From: a virus
IMG/VR virus record: IMGVR_UViG_3300009537_000938
Coordinates: 1 to 45,891 of that record
Direction: 5' to 3' (one strand)
Length of the DNA: 45,891 nt
In this document: positions 9,938 to 18,536 of the stretch, piece by piece
Numbering within the stretch: the first letter of the stretch is position 1
Layout: each line of letters opens with the position of its first letter
The notes under the pieces: model-generated
Seen by the model: the letters and a program-made list of their open reading frames with translations, nothing else
Told to the model about the DNA's origin: nothing
Database searches by the model: none
Position numbers and translations under genes: made by a program

Positions 9938-11820
9938 TGGCTACTGAGAAAAAAGGTTTTCCTGAACTAGCAAGCAATCCGTCGCAGCCGGAAGTTGTCT
10001 TTAATCAACTGGCGCGTGAGATTGAAGGTAAAGAGGGCGGCATGGTATCACGCACGCGCGACGCACAGCCCACAGGGGCAAGTGTTACCGCAGGTGATAC
10101 TTATATAATGACCGCTAACGCCAGCGGCACGGACTGGACAGCGTATGCCACGAGCACGATAGCGCACTATTACAACGGCGCTTGGTACAACTACACCCCG
10201 CAGGAAGGCTGGGATGCGTGGATCAACGATGAAGATTTGTTCATGGCCTTTAACGGCGCGGCGTGGGTCAGCGCGGGGGGCGGAGGCGGAGAAACTAACA
10301 CGGCGAGCAATCTTGGCGGGGTTGGCTGGTACGCGTCGAAGTCTGGTAGTGATCTTGAGTTCAAGGGCATCGTTGCGGGGGCTAACGTGACTGTGTCTGC
10401 TACAGCCTCGACCATTATAGTCACCGCGTCTGTAGTAGGCGGAGGGGAGACTAACACCGCAAGCAACTTAGGCGGCACGGGCTGGTACGCGAACAAGTCC
10501 GGCGCCAACCTGCAATTCAAGGGCATCGAAGCAGGCGATAGTTCTATAAATGTTTCTGCTACGTCATCCAGTATCAGGATCTTTGCGTCTGTTACAGATA
10601 CAGGGGAAGTTAATACAGTTAGTAATCTAGGCGGTACAAGTTGGTATGCTGCGAAGTCTGGATCCGATCTTGAATTTAAGGGTATAACAGCAGGTACTAA
10701 TATCATTGTTTCTGTACTGGCCTCGTCCTTGCGGGTAAGTGCCTCCATTGCAGGAGGTAGTGGCGAAACAAACACGGCGAGAAGCGCGGCAGGGTCATCT
10801 GTTTATTTAACCAAGACAGGTTCCGAGCTTGTATTTAGAGGACTAACGGCAGGGGGTAATGTAGCCATATCTACTTTGGCGTCATCTCTTAGAATTAGCT
10901 CCACTGATACTGGGGAGGTTAATACTGTTCGCAACATGGCTGCGACTGGATTATACGCCAGCAAGTCTGGTAGTGATCTCGAATTCAAGGGTTTAATAAA
11001 TGGCAGCAGTGCTTTGACGATAACATCTCAAGCAAGCACGCTGACGCTAGACGTTGATGATACTAAAGTAGATCACGACGTATTATTGAACTTCGCCGCT
11101 GACGAGCATGTGGCGCACAGCACTGTTTCAGCCATTGCCGGTGAGGGCTTATCCGGTGGCGGTAATCTATCTGCGGACTTCACGTACAAGGTTAATATCA
11201 GCGCACTAGCCGCAGAGGCCGGGGCAGATGGCGCGACTGATTATGTCATGGTGCATCACGCCTCTACAGGCACGTTGAAAAAGGTATTGCTCAACAACTT
11301 GCCGGGCGGAGGCAGTGGCGAGACTAATACCGCGAGCAATCGTGGCGCAACGCTTGGCTGGTACGCTGCAAAGTCTGGCAGCGATTTAGAATTTAGAGTG
11401 CCGACAGCGGGCAGCGGTATTGCGATCACATCAACAAACGCATCCACTGTTTCATTTGCCTGTAACGCAAGTGTGATCCAGCGAGGCACGACAGCGAACT
11501 TTACCGCAGGCTACACAACAGACATAGAAACGCTGGCAAGCACCGCGGTCACTAGCACAGTATCACCTGATCTTGGGCTGGAATATTTAAAAAAGATCGC
11601 CATCAATGCCGACTGGACGTTAAAAGGTGCTAGCGAAACTACAGGCGGCGCATGTCTTATCAAGGCAACCGTTGATGGCACAAGTGGCAGGACGATTGCC
11701 TATACATCAGTGACAGTGGTTGATGGCGCGTTTAGCGGAGCCTCTAGTACAGTCAACTGGATTTATTTCGTACATTATGGCACAGGCGAAGATAGCCGTG
11801 CTTGGATCTGGCAGGAGTAA
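9937..11820 (+). CDS. Tail fibre protein with internal repeats
   Basis: 627 residues. The N-terminal 110 residues resemble a phage anchor domain (SGTDWTAYATSTIAHYYNGAWYNYTPQEGW, shortened). From about residue 117 the protein is built from at least six imperfect repeats of about 45-55 residues, each opening with GETNTASNLGG and continuing WYA-KSGSDLEFKGI-AG-N. The last repeat at about residue 465 is separated from the others by a DVDDTKVDHDVLLNF insertion that resembles fibre shaft segments. The C-terminus is unrelated and may be the receptor-binding tip. The repeats predict a trimeric beta-rich shaft. Similar ETNTASN repeats are common in marine phage fibres. Start ATG 9937 overlaps the previous stop. 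Confidence 0.82.
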   Translation: MATEKKGFPELASNPSQPEVVFNQLAREIEGKEGGMVSRTRDAQPTGASVTAGDTYIMTANASGTDWTAYATSTIAHYYNGAWYNYTPQEGWDAWINDEDLFMAFNGAAWVSAGGGGGETNTASNLGGVGWYASKSGSDLEFKGIVAGANVTVSATASTIIVTASVVGGGETNTASNLGGTGWYANKSGANLQFKGIEAGDSSINVSATSSSIRIFASVTDTGEVNTVSNLGGTSWYAAKSGSDLEFKGITAGTNIIVSVLASSLRVSASIAGGSGETNTARSAAGSSVYLTKTGSELVFRGLTAGGNVAISTLASSLRISSTDTGEVNTVRNMAATGLYASKSGSDLEFKGLINGSSALTITSQASTLTLDVDDTKVDHDVLLNFAADEHVAHSTVSAIAGEGLSGGGNLSADFTYKVNISALAAEAGADGATDYVMVHHASTGTLKKVLLNNLPGGGSGETNTASNRGATLGWYAAKSGSDLEFRVPTAGSGIAITSTNASTVSFACNASVIQRGTTANFTAGYTTDIETLASTAVTSTVSPDLGLEYLKKIAINADWTLKGASETTGGACLIKATVDGTSGRTIAYTSVTVVDGAFSGASSTVNWIYFVHYGTGEDSRAWIWQE

Positions 11821-11823
11821 GAG

Positions 11824-13971
11824 ATGCTACCACTACCAATAATGCCGGCCAGCAGCCGTCAGCATAAGACGATCCACAACAGCCTCATCTTTAATGATGA
11901 TGATTCGGCTTATTTGAGTAGGACGTTTAGCACACCAACTTTGAACACCAAATGGACGCACAGCTTCTGGATAAAGAGGACTGCGCTAGGTAGCGGCATG
12001 ATTATTTCCGCAAACTCTGGAAATAATGTAACTTATATAACCTTCGCTGGAGATAAAATAGGATTTGCTAAGGCTATTGTAGGTACATCAACAACATGGA
12101 ATAGAGAGACGGTTGCCCTCTTTAGGGATGTTGGTGCTTGGTATCATGTAGTGATTGCATTTGACTCAACTCTTGGATCATCAATAGATCGAGGGAAAGT
12201 CTATGTGAACGGGGATCAAGTTACAATAACCGAAGTTACAGGAGCCATAGGGTCGAGCGAGACTACAGAGATGAATAGTGCTTTGGCGCATCTTATAGCC
12301 GCCGACAATTCAACCTTACTAGGGTTAGGAAACTACCTAGATCATTATTTGGCTGAGACACATTTCATCGACGGTCAAGCCCTCACCCCTTTCGACTTCG
12401 GCGAAACAGACCCTGCAACAGGGCAATGGGTTCCTAAAGATTATGAGGGCACTTACGGCACTAACGGTTTCTATTTAGACTTCGCAGACGGCACTAGCAC
12501 CACAACGCTAGGTGAAGATAAAAGCGGCAACGCAAACAACTGGACGCTTACAGGTATGGCAACCACTGACCAGACTACCGATACACCGACGAATAATTAT
12601 TGTACATTAAACGCCATAAGCGCTGGCACAGGAACACTATCGGAAGGTAATTTAAAAGCAGTCACGTCTGTTGATCAAATAGGCACATTAGGCGTTAGTT
12701 CTGGAAAATGGGCGTGGGAAATAACAGCTAATGCCAATGGGGATTTCGGAATAGTCAAAAGCTCCTTGACCGGCACAGAAAGCGTAGCATCTGATTTAAG
12801 TGGCGAAGCGGTAGAGATGGTTCTCGACATGGATGCGGGTACGCTAAAGAAGCGCGTTAATGGGGGGTCTTTAGAGAATATTGATTTAGCCCTCGATACT
12901 ACCGCGACATATCTCCCTTTGATGAAGGGCGATTGTACTTGTGATTTTGGGCAAAAAGGATTTACACCAACAGACACAGGCTTCAAAGCCCTAAACACCC
13001 GCAACCTGCCCAAGCCCGCTATCACACTGCCGGGCAATTATTTCAAAGCCGTGTTACGCACAGGAAATGCTACGGCTAGCACGGTATCTGAATCCGGCTT
13101 TGCTACCGATCTGGCGGTAATAAAAAACCGTGATCAAGCCGATGATTGGAAATGGGTTGATACCGCTCGCGGCGCGACACAAATAATTACATCTGCGTCC
13201 AGTAACGCAGAGTCTACTGATAGTAACGGGGTAACGTCTTTTGTCAGTAACGGGTTTAATGTAGGCACAGGAGCGAACGGGTACAATGATAACGCCGAAG
13301 CATTTGTCGATTATCATTTCAAAGAAGATCCCGTAGCAGGTTTCGACATCGTTTTATATGCGGGTACAGGCACGACGCACGCAGAAAACCATAGCTTAAA
13401 CGCTGTGCCAGATATGATGATTGTTAAAAACAGAGATTTTGCAGGTAGCTGGCCGGTATACCATGCTTTCAACACGGCTGCCCCGGAAACAGATACTTTG
13501 GTATTGAACCTACTCAATGCCAGCACCGATCAAGCTCAGATATGGGGCGATACCGCTCCTACTGCGTCGCAATTTACGGTAGGCACTGCGAACGTCAGCA
13601 ACAGATCTGGTGACAACATGATAGCCTTTCTATTTTCCAGTAAAGAAGGCTTTTCTAAATTTGGTTCTTACACCGGCACTGGCACGGCTGACGGCGCTTT
13701 TGTTTATACGGGATTTAGGCCGGCTTTTGTTTTGTGTAAATCATCCGACTCTACATCAGATTGGCATATTTATGACGATCAGCGTGTCGGGTACAACGCA
13801 GATAATAATAGATTAAATTGTAATGACAACACTGCGGAAGGCACCGTCGACGAAATAGATTTTTTGAGCAACGGATTCAAATTAAGGATCGCTACCGACC
13901 CAAATGTAGCGGAGTCCTATATATATGCAGCCTTTGCCGAGTCCCCTTTTAAATACAGTAATGCACGCTGA
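11824..13971 (+). CDS. Lectin-domain tail fibre / receptor-binding protein
   Basis: 715 residues. The N-terminal half begins with a LamG/concanavalin A-like jelly roll (FSTPTLNTKWTHSFWIKR, then WYHVVIAFDSTLG, and YLAETHFIDGQALTPFDFGE). This is followed by a SPRY-like segment (GKWAWEITANANGDFGIV). The C-terminal half holds two copies of a module with the motif PDMMIVKNRDFAGSWPVYH, also seen as LAVIKNRDQADDWKWVD and PAFVLCKSSDSTSDWHIYD. These modules are common in phage fibres of marine and aquatic phages. Its place after the fibre gene supports receptor or carbohydrate recognition. Start ATG 11824 follows GTAAGAG. Confidence 0.82.
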   Translation: MLPLPIMPASSRQHKTIHNSLIFNDDDSAYLSRTFSTPTLNTKWTHSFWIKRTALGSGMIISANSGNNVTYITFAGDKIGFAKAIVGTSTTWNRETVALFRDVGAWYHVVIAFDSTLGSSIDRGKVYVNGDQVTITEVTGAIGSSETTEMNSALAHLIAADNSTLLGLGNYLDHYLAETHFIDGQALTPFDFGETDPATGQWVPKDYEGTYGTNGFYLDFADGTSTTTLGEDKSGNANNWTLTGMATTDQTTDTPTNNYCTLNAISAGTGTLSEGNLKAVTSVDQIGTLGVSSGKWAWEITANANGDFGIVKSSLTGTESVASDLSGEAVEMVLDMDAGTLKKRVNGGSLENIDLALDTTATYLPLMKGDCTCDFGQKGFTPTDTGFKALNTRNLPKPAITLPGNYFKAVLRTGNATASTVSESGFATDLAVIKNRDQADDWKWVDTARGATQIITSASSNAESTDSNGVTSFVSNGFNVGTGANGYNDNAEAFVDYHFKEDPVAGFDIVLYAGTGTTHAENHSLNAVPDMMIVKNRDFAGSWPVYHAFNTAAPETDTLVLNLLNASTDQAQIWGDTAPTASQFTVGTANVSNRSGDNMIAFLFSSKEGFSKFGSYTGTGTADGAFVYTGFRPAFVLCKSSDSTSDWHIYDDQRVGYNADNNRLNCNDNTAEGTVDEIDFLSNGFKLRIATDPNVAESYIYAAFAESPFKYSNAR

Positions 13972-13980
13972 GGATAGATT

Positions 13981-14625
13981 ATGACTACATGGGCAGAAAT
14001 TATTATAGATACACCAAAGGTTATACAGCCGCGTGATGGATTCTTTATGCTCGAGGGCGGCGCGCAAACGTTTCCAGAGGATAACTTAAATAGTGCAAGC
14101 TGGCGCACAAGCGCGGGCATCGTTGAGCTGATTAGACTTAGTTATAGCAAGGCAACGCAGACGCACGGCGCAATTTCTTATGTAGATAATGGCAATGGCA
14201 CGTGGAGCGAAACGGCTACGCTATCACTCCGTCCGGATACGATACTGGCTGATCAAAAGATTAATGCCGTACTGCAACGAAAAGAACAAGTTATGCGTGG
14301 TGGGATCACTGTATTGACGGAGCCGGTATCAACTTTGGTTGATGACACTCAAAAGATTTTCGGGATGGAATTGTGGAGAAAGATACCGGGCAATGTTTGG
14401 CCTGCCAACGTTTCTATTTTCACGCTTGAGGGAAAGCGAATTAACGTCAACGAGTCACAGTTTGAAACGCTGGTAACGCAAGTCGCAGAGCACTTTTACT
14501 TGACCGACAATAACGCCGACGCACATATTGCGGCGATTGAAGCACTACGCGACGCCTCAAATGGTCAAGGCATTATTGATTATGACTTCTCGACGGGTTG
14601 GCCTGCTAATCCAGTATTACCGTAA
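13981..14625 (+). CDS. Hypothetical fibre-associated protein
   Basis: 214 residues; no firm family recognised. The C-terminal half (LEGKRINVNESQFETLVTQV, then HIAAIEALRDA and DYDFSTGWP) resembles the DUF4376-type domain found at the ends of phage fibre operons, where such proteins accompany or tip the fibres. No signal peptide or membrane segment. It starts ten bases after the lectin fibre gene and precedes the lysis genes, so it is the last gene of the tail block. The role as a fibre accessory or chaperone is inferred from position. Confidence 0.6.
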   Translation: MTTWAEIIIDTPKVIQPRDGFFMLEGGAQTFPEDNLNSASWRTSAGIVELIRLSYSKATQTHGAISYVDNGNGTWSETATLSLRPDTILADQKINAVLQRKEQVMRGGITVLTEPVSTLVDDTQKIFGMELWRKIPGNVWPANVSIFTLEGKRINVNESQFETLVTQVAEHFYLTDNNADAHIAAIEALRDASNGQGIIDYDFSTGWPANPVLP

Positions 14626-14637
14626 AGGAACGGAACA

Positions 14638-14955
14638 ATGACTGACGAATACAAAGGCGAAGACCGGCGCAAGTCGCCAGACGATCTGGAGCGGATCATT
14701 GTCTGCGCGGTGGAAGAGGCTACTACGCGCGCGATCACGGCACATGCCAAGATCACGCCGGAAGTACATGTTGCACACCACAACTGGACAAAGAAAAAGA
14801 TTGAAAAAGAGCAGGAGTGCAGCAGGCGCAGGAAAAAGGTAACGGACACCATGTTTGGCGGGATTGGGATCAGCGTCATACTGGGCACACTGGCTCTTTT
14901 CGGGGCGTTCCTGCGACACCTTATTATGCAATGGCTGGACAAGGGTGGTAACTGA
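14638..14955 (+). CDS. Membrane-anchored protein of the lysis region
   Basis: 105 residues. The N-terminal 75 residues are hydrophilic and helical, with a charged stretch KKKIEKEQECSRRRKKV just before one membrane segment (GISVILGTLALFGAFLRHLI), and a short tail after it. It has the size and position of a spanin- or holin-associated protein, but no domain is recognised. It lies directly upstream of the endolysin gene and is separated from it by one base. Confidence 0.6.
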   Translation: MTDEYKGEDRRKSPDDLERIIVCAVEEATTRAITAHAKITPEVHVAHHNWTKKKIEKEQECSRRRKKVTDTMFGGIGISVILGTLALFGAFLRHLIMQWLDKGGN

Positions 14956-14956
14956 C

Positions 14957-15367
14957 ATGGCGTCGTTTGGCAAGACATCTGAGCAGCGATTGAGCACATG
15001 CCACCTTGACTTGCAGCGACTTATGCGCGCCGTGGTTATCCACTACGACTGCAAAATACTTTGTGGACACAGGCCGGAAGCCGAGCAGACAACCGCGTTC
15101 GAGGCGGGTAATTCTAAAGTCGCGTGGCCTAACAGCAAGCACAACAAGCTACCTTCGGAGGCTGTTGACGCGGTACCCTACCCGGTGCCTGATTGGGACA
15201 GCCTGCATGAGTTTTATCGCTTCATCTGGTTCGTGCGTGGCTGCGCGGCTATGCTTGGCATAGACATACGGGTTGGTGCGGATTGGGATGGTGATTTTGA
15301 TATTACAGATCAGCAATTTAATGATTTACCACATATAGAACTGGTGAGACACAGAGGAGACTACTGA
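14957..15367 (+). CDS. Endolysin, M15-type peptidase
   Basis: 136 residues from ATG 14957, which follows TGGTAAC. It is an L-alanyl-D-glutamate peptidase-like endolysin (VanY/M15 superfamily, T5 and VEG type) that cleaves the peptide stem of host peptidoglycan. Zinc-ligand motifs are visible: His and Asp in SKHNKLPSEAVDAVPY (H-x6-D pattern) and the C-terminal His in LPHIELVRH. The N-terminal helices (TCHLDLQRLMRAVV, then CGHRPEAEQTTAF) fit the family. No signal peptide, so holin-dependent release is expected. It overlaps the next gene by one base. The frame extends upstream without a better start. Confidence 0.88.
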   Translation: MASFGKTSEQRLSTCHLDLQRLMRAVVIHYDCKILCGHRPEAEQTTAFEAGNSKVAWPNSKHNKLPSEAVDAVPYPVPDWDSLHEFYRFIWFVRGCAAMLGIDIRVGADWDGDFDITDQQFNDLPHIELVRHRGDY

Positions 15368-15807
15368 TGGGCTGGTTAATACAAGGCGTGATTAGTTTAG
15401 GAGGTTTTCTATTTGGCGGCGATAGTTCCGCCAGTAAAAAACAGGATAACATTATGACGGTTGCGAAAGGCGTGGGCAACTGGATTGACGAGCAACAATA
15501 TACCGACCAAGAAAAGGCAATAAGCCATGCCGAAAACTTTGCAAAAACATTACAAGCTATCCGTGACACGCAAAACGAAAGCACTACGCGATCAATAACG
15601 CGCAGGGTACTGGCATGGATGATTATGTTTACCTATTTACTGGCGGTTATTTTTCTAGTGGTTATATATTTTGTCTCGCCAGAAATGGCGGATGGGTTAC
15701 ACAAAATAATTATTGCTATGCAGTTACAGAACTTGGCATTAGCTGTTGCGGCATTTTATTTTGCAGCTAATTTGTTTGGACGTATGAATGAGGGTAAAAA
15801 CAAATGA
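15367..15807 (+). CDS. Holin, GTA 3TM type
   Basis: 146 residues. Two clear C-terminal membrane segments (VLAWMIMFTYLLAVIFLVVIY and a second one LALAVAAFYFAANLFG) and a hydrophobic N-terminus (WLIQGVISLGGFLFGG) give three segments. This matches the GTA-type three-membrane-segment holin family. The RRVLAW motif before the second segment is typical. It would open the inner membrane for the endolysin encoded just upstream. Start ATG 15367 overlaps the endolysin stop by one base; its own stop overlaps the next ATG (ATGA). Confidence 0.72.
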   Translation: MGWLIQGVISLGGFLFGGDSSASKKQDNIMTVAKGVGNWIDEQQYTDQEKAISHAENFAKTLQAIRDTQNESTTRSITRRVLAWMIMFTYLLAVIFLVVIYFVSPEMADGLHKIIIAMQLQNLALAVAAFYFAANLFGRMNEGKNK

Positions 15808-15932
15808 AAGAGTATTTAATTAATTTCCGAGACGTGTCTTGGGCATATATCAAGGCCATGCCTACTTGTGAAAAGGTGGCATGGGTATCTGTAATGGTGT
15901 CTGCTGTGCTGATATACAAGGGGTTTTTGTAA
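15804..15932 (+). CDS. Small membrane protein, 42 residues
   Basis: Short gene coupled to the holin by an ATGA overlap. It consists of an amphipathic N-terminus (NFRDVSWAYIKAMPTCEKV) followed by one membrane segment (AWVSVMVSAVLIYKGFL). Gene size, coupling and location suggest a lysis accessory protein such as an antiholin, but there is no sequence proof. Confidence 0.55.
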   Translation: MKEYLINFRDVSWAYIKAMPTCEKVAWVSVMVSAVLIYKGFL

Positions 15933-15936
15933 GACC

Positions 15937-16029
15937 ATGTGGCTACTTCTCCATCTAATCCTTCGGGATAGGTGGATGGTGGTACATATAATCCTTCTGA
16001 TTATTTGGCTTGGGATCATATTCTTATGA
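15937..16029 (+). CDS. Possible 30-residue hydrophobic peptide
   Basis: ATG 15937 opens a 30-residue frame that is almost entirely hydrophobic apart from a central RDRW turn, so it could be a hairpin of two short membrane segments. Its TGA overlaps ATG 16026 of the protease gene (ATGA), the same coupling used by the genes before it. There is no strong ribosome-binding site. It may be real, or only a frame of the region between the holin and protease genes. Confidence 0.35.
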   Translation: MWLLLHLILRDRWMVVHIILLIIWLGIIFL

Positions 16030-16739
16030 CGCACAAAACAGACGGCAAGAGCAAGTACAGGTCAAGCTATGATGCCCTGACGCATATCCATGATTACAAC
16101 ATAGATATTGACAAGCGCGAGATTTACCTGTTCGGGCGCGAGGAAACGAAGTCAGGCACCAACGACGGGGATGATATTACATCTGAGCCGGGCGTAGACT
16201 TTATGATGGCTAATCAATTCATAAAAAATATTCGCATCCTGCAATCTGTTTCCAGCGACCCTATATTGATACACATGAAAACATGTGGCGGAATGTGGAC
16301 TGAGGGGATGGCTATATATGATGCAATCAAAGCCTGCCCGAACTACGTTGTGATTTTAAATTACACCCATGCGCGGTCTATGTCCTCGATAATACTGCAA
16401 GCCGCCGACTGGCGAGCCATGATGCCCTACAGCACCTTCATGTTTCACCAAGGCACGCAGGGGTTTGAAGGCACCAAGACACAATTTCAAACTGAGTATG
16501 AACAAACACAAATATCCGTGCGACAGATGTTGGACATCTACGCTGGCAGCATGACTGAATCCGTTTTACACGGAAAAAAGAGTCCGGCGCAGCGCAGGAA
16601 ATGGCTGTCCGACAAGATGTTAAAGCACGAGGATGTGTACCTGTCGGCGCAAGAAGCCATAGATCACGGCTTCGCCGATCAGGTGTTTGGCAAGGACAAT
16701 AGTTATGATTGGAGTGCGCTTAGGGTGAAGGGTGCTTGA
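16026..16739 (+). CDS. ClpP-like serine protease
   Basis: 237 residues from ATG 16026; GTG 15972 would add 18 residues. ClpP/crotonase fold: CGGMWTEGMAIYDAIKACP is the oxyanion helix region, the nucleophile serine lies in HARSMSSIILQAADWR, and the histidine is in MPYSTFMFHQGTQGFEG. A final segment AQEAIDHGFADQV closes the family pattern. Such proteases usually mature heads, but here the gene sits between lysis and DNA-metabolism genes, far from any head gene in the window. It could be a scaffold protease displaced from its usual place, or act on host proteins. The ATG choice rests on the ATGA overlap with the preceding small frame. Confidence 0.85.
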   Translation: MTHKTDGKSKYRSSYDALTHIHDYNIDIDKREIYLFGREETKSGTNDGDDITSEPGVDFMMANQFIKNIRILQSVSSDPILIHMKTCGGMWTEGMAIYDAIKACPNYVVILNYTHARSMSSIILQAADWRAMMPYSTFMFHQGTQGFEGTKTQFQTEYEQTQISVRQMLDIYAGSMTESVLHGKKSPAQRRKWLSDKMLKHEDVYLSAQEAIDHGFADQVFGKDNSYDWSALRVKGA

Positions 16740-16977
16740 GGCAGTAGGCTGGACAGGCGGGGCGCTGCTTGCTCTTTGTGGGATACCCCAAGCCTATAAA
16801 TCATACAAGCAGGGCAGCTCGATAGGGATCTCATCGTTGTTTATTTGGGCGTGGTTTTTGGGAGAAGTGTTTACGTTTATTTATATACTGCCGATTGGCA
16901 GTGGTGCTCTTTATTTGAATTATGCAGTAAACGTGGTAGCGACAGCTGTTATTTTGTTCTACCACCTGCGGAAATAA
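16732..16977 (+). CDS. PQ-loop (SemiSWEET-like) membrane protein
   Basis: 81 residues, three predicted membrane helices, start GTG 16732 inside the end of the protease gene. The diagnostic PQ motif is at P19-Q20 (LLALCGIPQAYKSYKQGSS), followed by GISSLFIWAWFLGEVF. One triple-helix bundle of this kind is the unit of SemiSWEET sugar transporters, which work as dimers. A transported substrate cannot be read from the sequence. It is unusual cargo for a phage and may serve metabolite movement across the host membrane during infection, or be a membrane-active lysis factor. Confidence 0.75.
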   Translation: MLEAVGWTGGALLALCGIPQAYKSYKQGSSIGISSLFIWAWFLGEVFTFIYILPIGSGALYLNYAVNVVATAVILFYHLRK

Positions 16978-17001
16978 TCCGCGCAATGTGAGTCGAGAAG
17001 C

Positions 17002-18216
17002 ATGCCAATTAGACTAAATTTAGATGTAAGAAGTTGCTTAGAGGCCATTGAAATAAATGGTAGTATTCGCAAAGCCGCGAACGCTCTTGGTGTAGATCAT
17101 ACCGTTATATTGCACCGCTTGCGGGAGGAGTATTCTGACCCGGAAGTGCGCGCCGAGGCTGTGCGACAGGCCAAACTAAGACAGCGTGCGCAGGATCTTA
17201 ATCGCATTGAGCGCAAAGGCTTCCGAGAATATGCCCGCGTTGAAAACGCCGTTGCTGAGTATGCCTCCGAGATATCTAAACTGCTAAAGGGGTTTTCTTT
17301 TACTGAAAAGCTGCCTCCTAAAACAAGAACCGGCAAGGCTGGCGGGGTAATACACTGGTCGGATCAACACTTAAACGAGCGCGTCAGTCTGCCAAACAAT
17401 GTCTATGACTGGACGATTGCCGGCCGGCGGTTAAAGAAACACGTTGATGCCTGCAAGCGCCACTGCAAGGCCCACGGCATCACCCGCGTGCTGGTGGCCA
17501 TGACCGGGGATTTATTAAATTCAGACAGGCGCCTTGACGAACTGCTAGCCAATGCGGGGAACCGCGCGAAGGCGTCGGTGCTGGCGGTGGACTTGTACCA
17601 GCAAGCCCTTCGGGATCTGGCGCAGGATGTACACGTGACCGTGGCCGCTATCTCCGGGAACGAATCCCGCTTGCCGCAGAACGTGGGCTGGTCGCCGGAG
17701 GTAGCGTCTGATAATTATGACTTCACCATCTTTGAGATGCTACGCCTGATGCTGGACGGAAAGGGCATGACCTTCCTATTTGCCTCGGACCCTTCTGAAA
17801 TGGTTGTGAACTTCGGCGGTCAGCATATCTTAATGATGCACGGACATGGCGCCATGGGTAAGGACGAACAAAAATCAGTGCAGGAGATCGCCGGGCGGTA
17901 CATGGCCAAAGGCATCACGATAGACATGGTGATCTGGGGGCACATACATAACGCCAACATAGGTGATCGTTATGCCAGATCGTCCAGCCTTGTTGGTTCC
18001 AATGACTTCGCCGAAAAGGCACTTAACCTGACAGGCAGGGCTTCGCAAAACTTTTACATTCTGCACAGCAACGGCGGCTTCGATGGCGTTAAAATTGACC
18101 TGCAAAACACGGACGGGATCAAGGGTTACAACATTACGGAACGGCTGGAATCCTACAACACCAAGTCAGCCGATAAGGTGCATGCAGCAGAAGTGATCAT
18201 GAAGGTCGTTATATGA
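17002..18216 (+). CDS. HTH-metallophosphoesterase fusion
   Basis: 404 residues. The N-terminus (GSIRKAANALGVDHTVILHR, residues about 20-40) is a helix-turn-helix of the kind that reads DNA. After a basic linker comes a calcineurin-like phosphoesterase with all metal motifs: HWSDQHLNE, MTGDLLNSD, SGNESR, MMHGHGA and GHIHN. This suggests a DNA-targeted nuclease or phosphatase; related proteins are widespread in phages of Gram-negative hosts. Its stop overlaps the next gene's ATG. Substrate unknown. Confidence 0.82.
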   Translation: MPIRLNLDVRSCLEAIEINGSIRKAANALGVDHTVILHRLREEYSDPEVRAEAVRQAKLRQRAQDLNRIERKGFREYARVENAVAEYASEISKLLKGFSFTEKLPPKTRTGKAGGVIHWSDQHLNERVSLPNNVYDWTIAGRRLKKHVDACKRHCKAHGITRVLVAMTGDLLNSDRRLDELLANAGNRAKASVLAVDLYQQALRDLAQDVHVTVAAISGNESRLPQNVGWSPEVASDNYDFTIFEMLRLMLDGKGMTFLFASDPSEMVVNFGGQHILMMHGHGAMGKDEQKSVQEIAGRYMAKGITIDMVIWGHIHNANIGDRYARSSSLVGSNDFAEKALNLTGRASQNFYILHSNGGFDGVKIDLQNTDGIKGYNITERLESYNTKSADKVHAAEVIMKVVI

Positions 18217-18536
18217 GGAACTCGTACACATACAAAGCTAAACTTTTGCGCGCAGTCAGCGGGGACACGGCGTGGCTGGAGCTGGATCTTGGTCTGCGCG
18301 CCTTCAAGGTGGAGCGGGTCAAATTGACCGGGATCCGGGCGCCACGGGCACAGGGTGATACCATGCTGGCGGGGGATGCCGCTAGAGCCGCCTTAGAAGC
18401 CCTGTGCCGCGTTGAAATATACGCCTGTACTATGCCCGAAAAAACCTACGGTCGCTGGACGGTGACATTGTACGATGGCGACGGCGCGAATATAAACGAT
18501 AAGCTAGTGATGCAAGGTCACGCCCAATATCTCTAG
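18213..18536 (+). CDS. SNase-like (thermonuclease fold) protein, active site altered
   Basis: 107 residues. The staphylococcal nuclease fold is visible: SGDTAWLELDLG (the DGDT strand), VKLTGIRAPRAQ (normally R-L-x-x-D/G-x-PE) and YGRWTVTLY with the conserved Arg, ending NDKLVMQGHAQYL. However, by alignment with the canonical enzyme the catalytic Arg35 is Lys and Glu43 is Arg, while Asp21 and Arg87 remain. Nuclease activity is therefore doubtful; it may bind nucleic acid only. It overlaps the metallophosphoesterase by four bases and is the last gene before the AT-rich spacer. Confidence 0.68.
   Translation: MRNSYTYKAKLLRAVSGDTAWLELDLGLRAFKVERVKLTGIRAPRAQGDTMLAGDAARAALEALCRVEIYACTMPEKTYGRWTVTLYDGDGANINDKLVMQGHAQYL

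Noticed and set aside
9937-11820. Diversity-generating retroelement target
   Set aside because: Repeats are present but no reverse transcriptase or template repeat is seen in the window.
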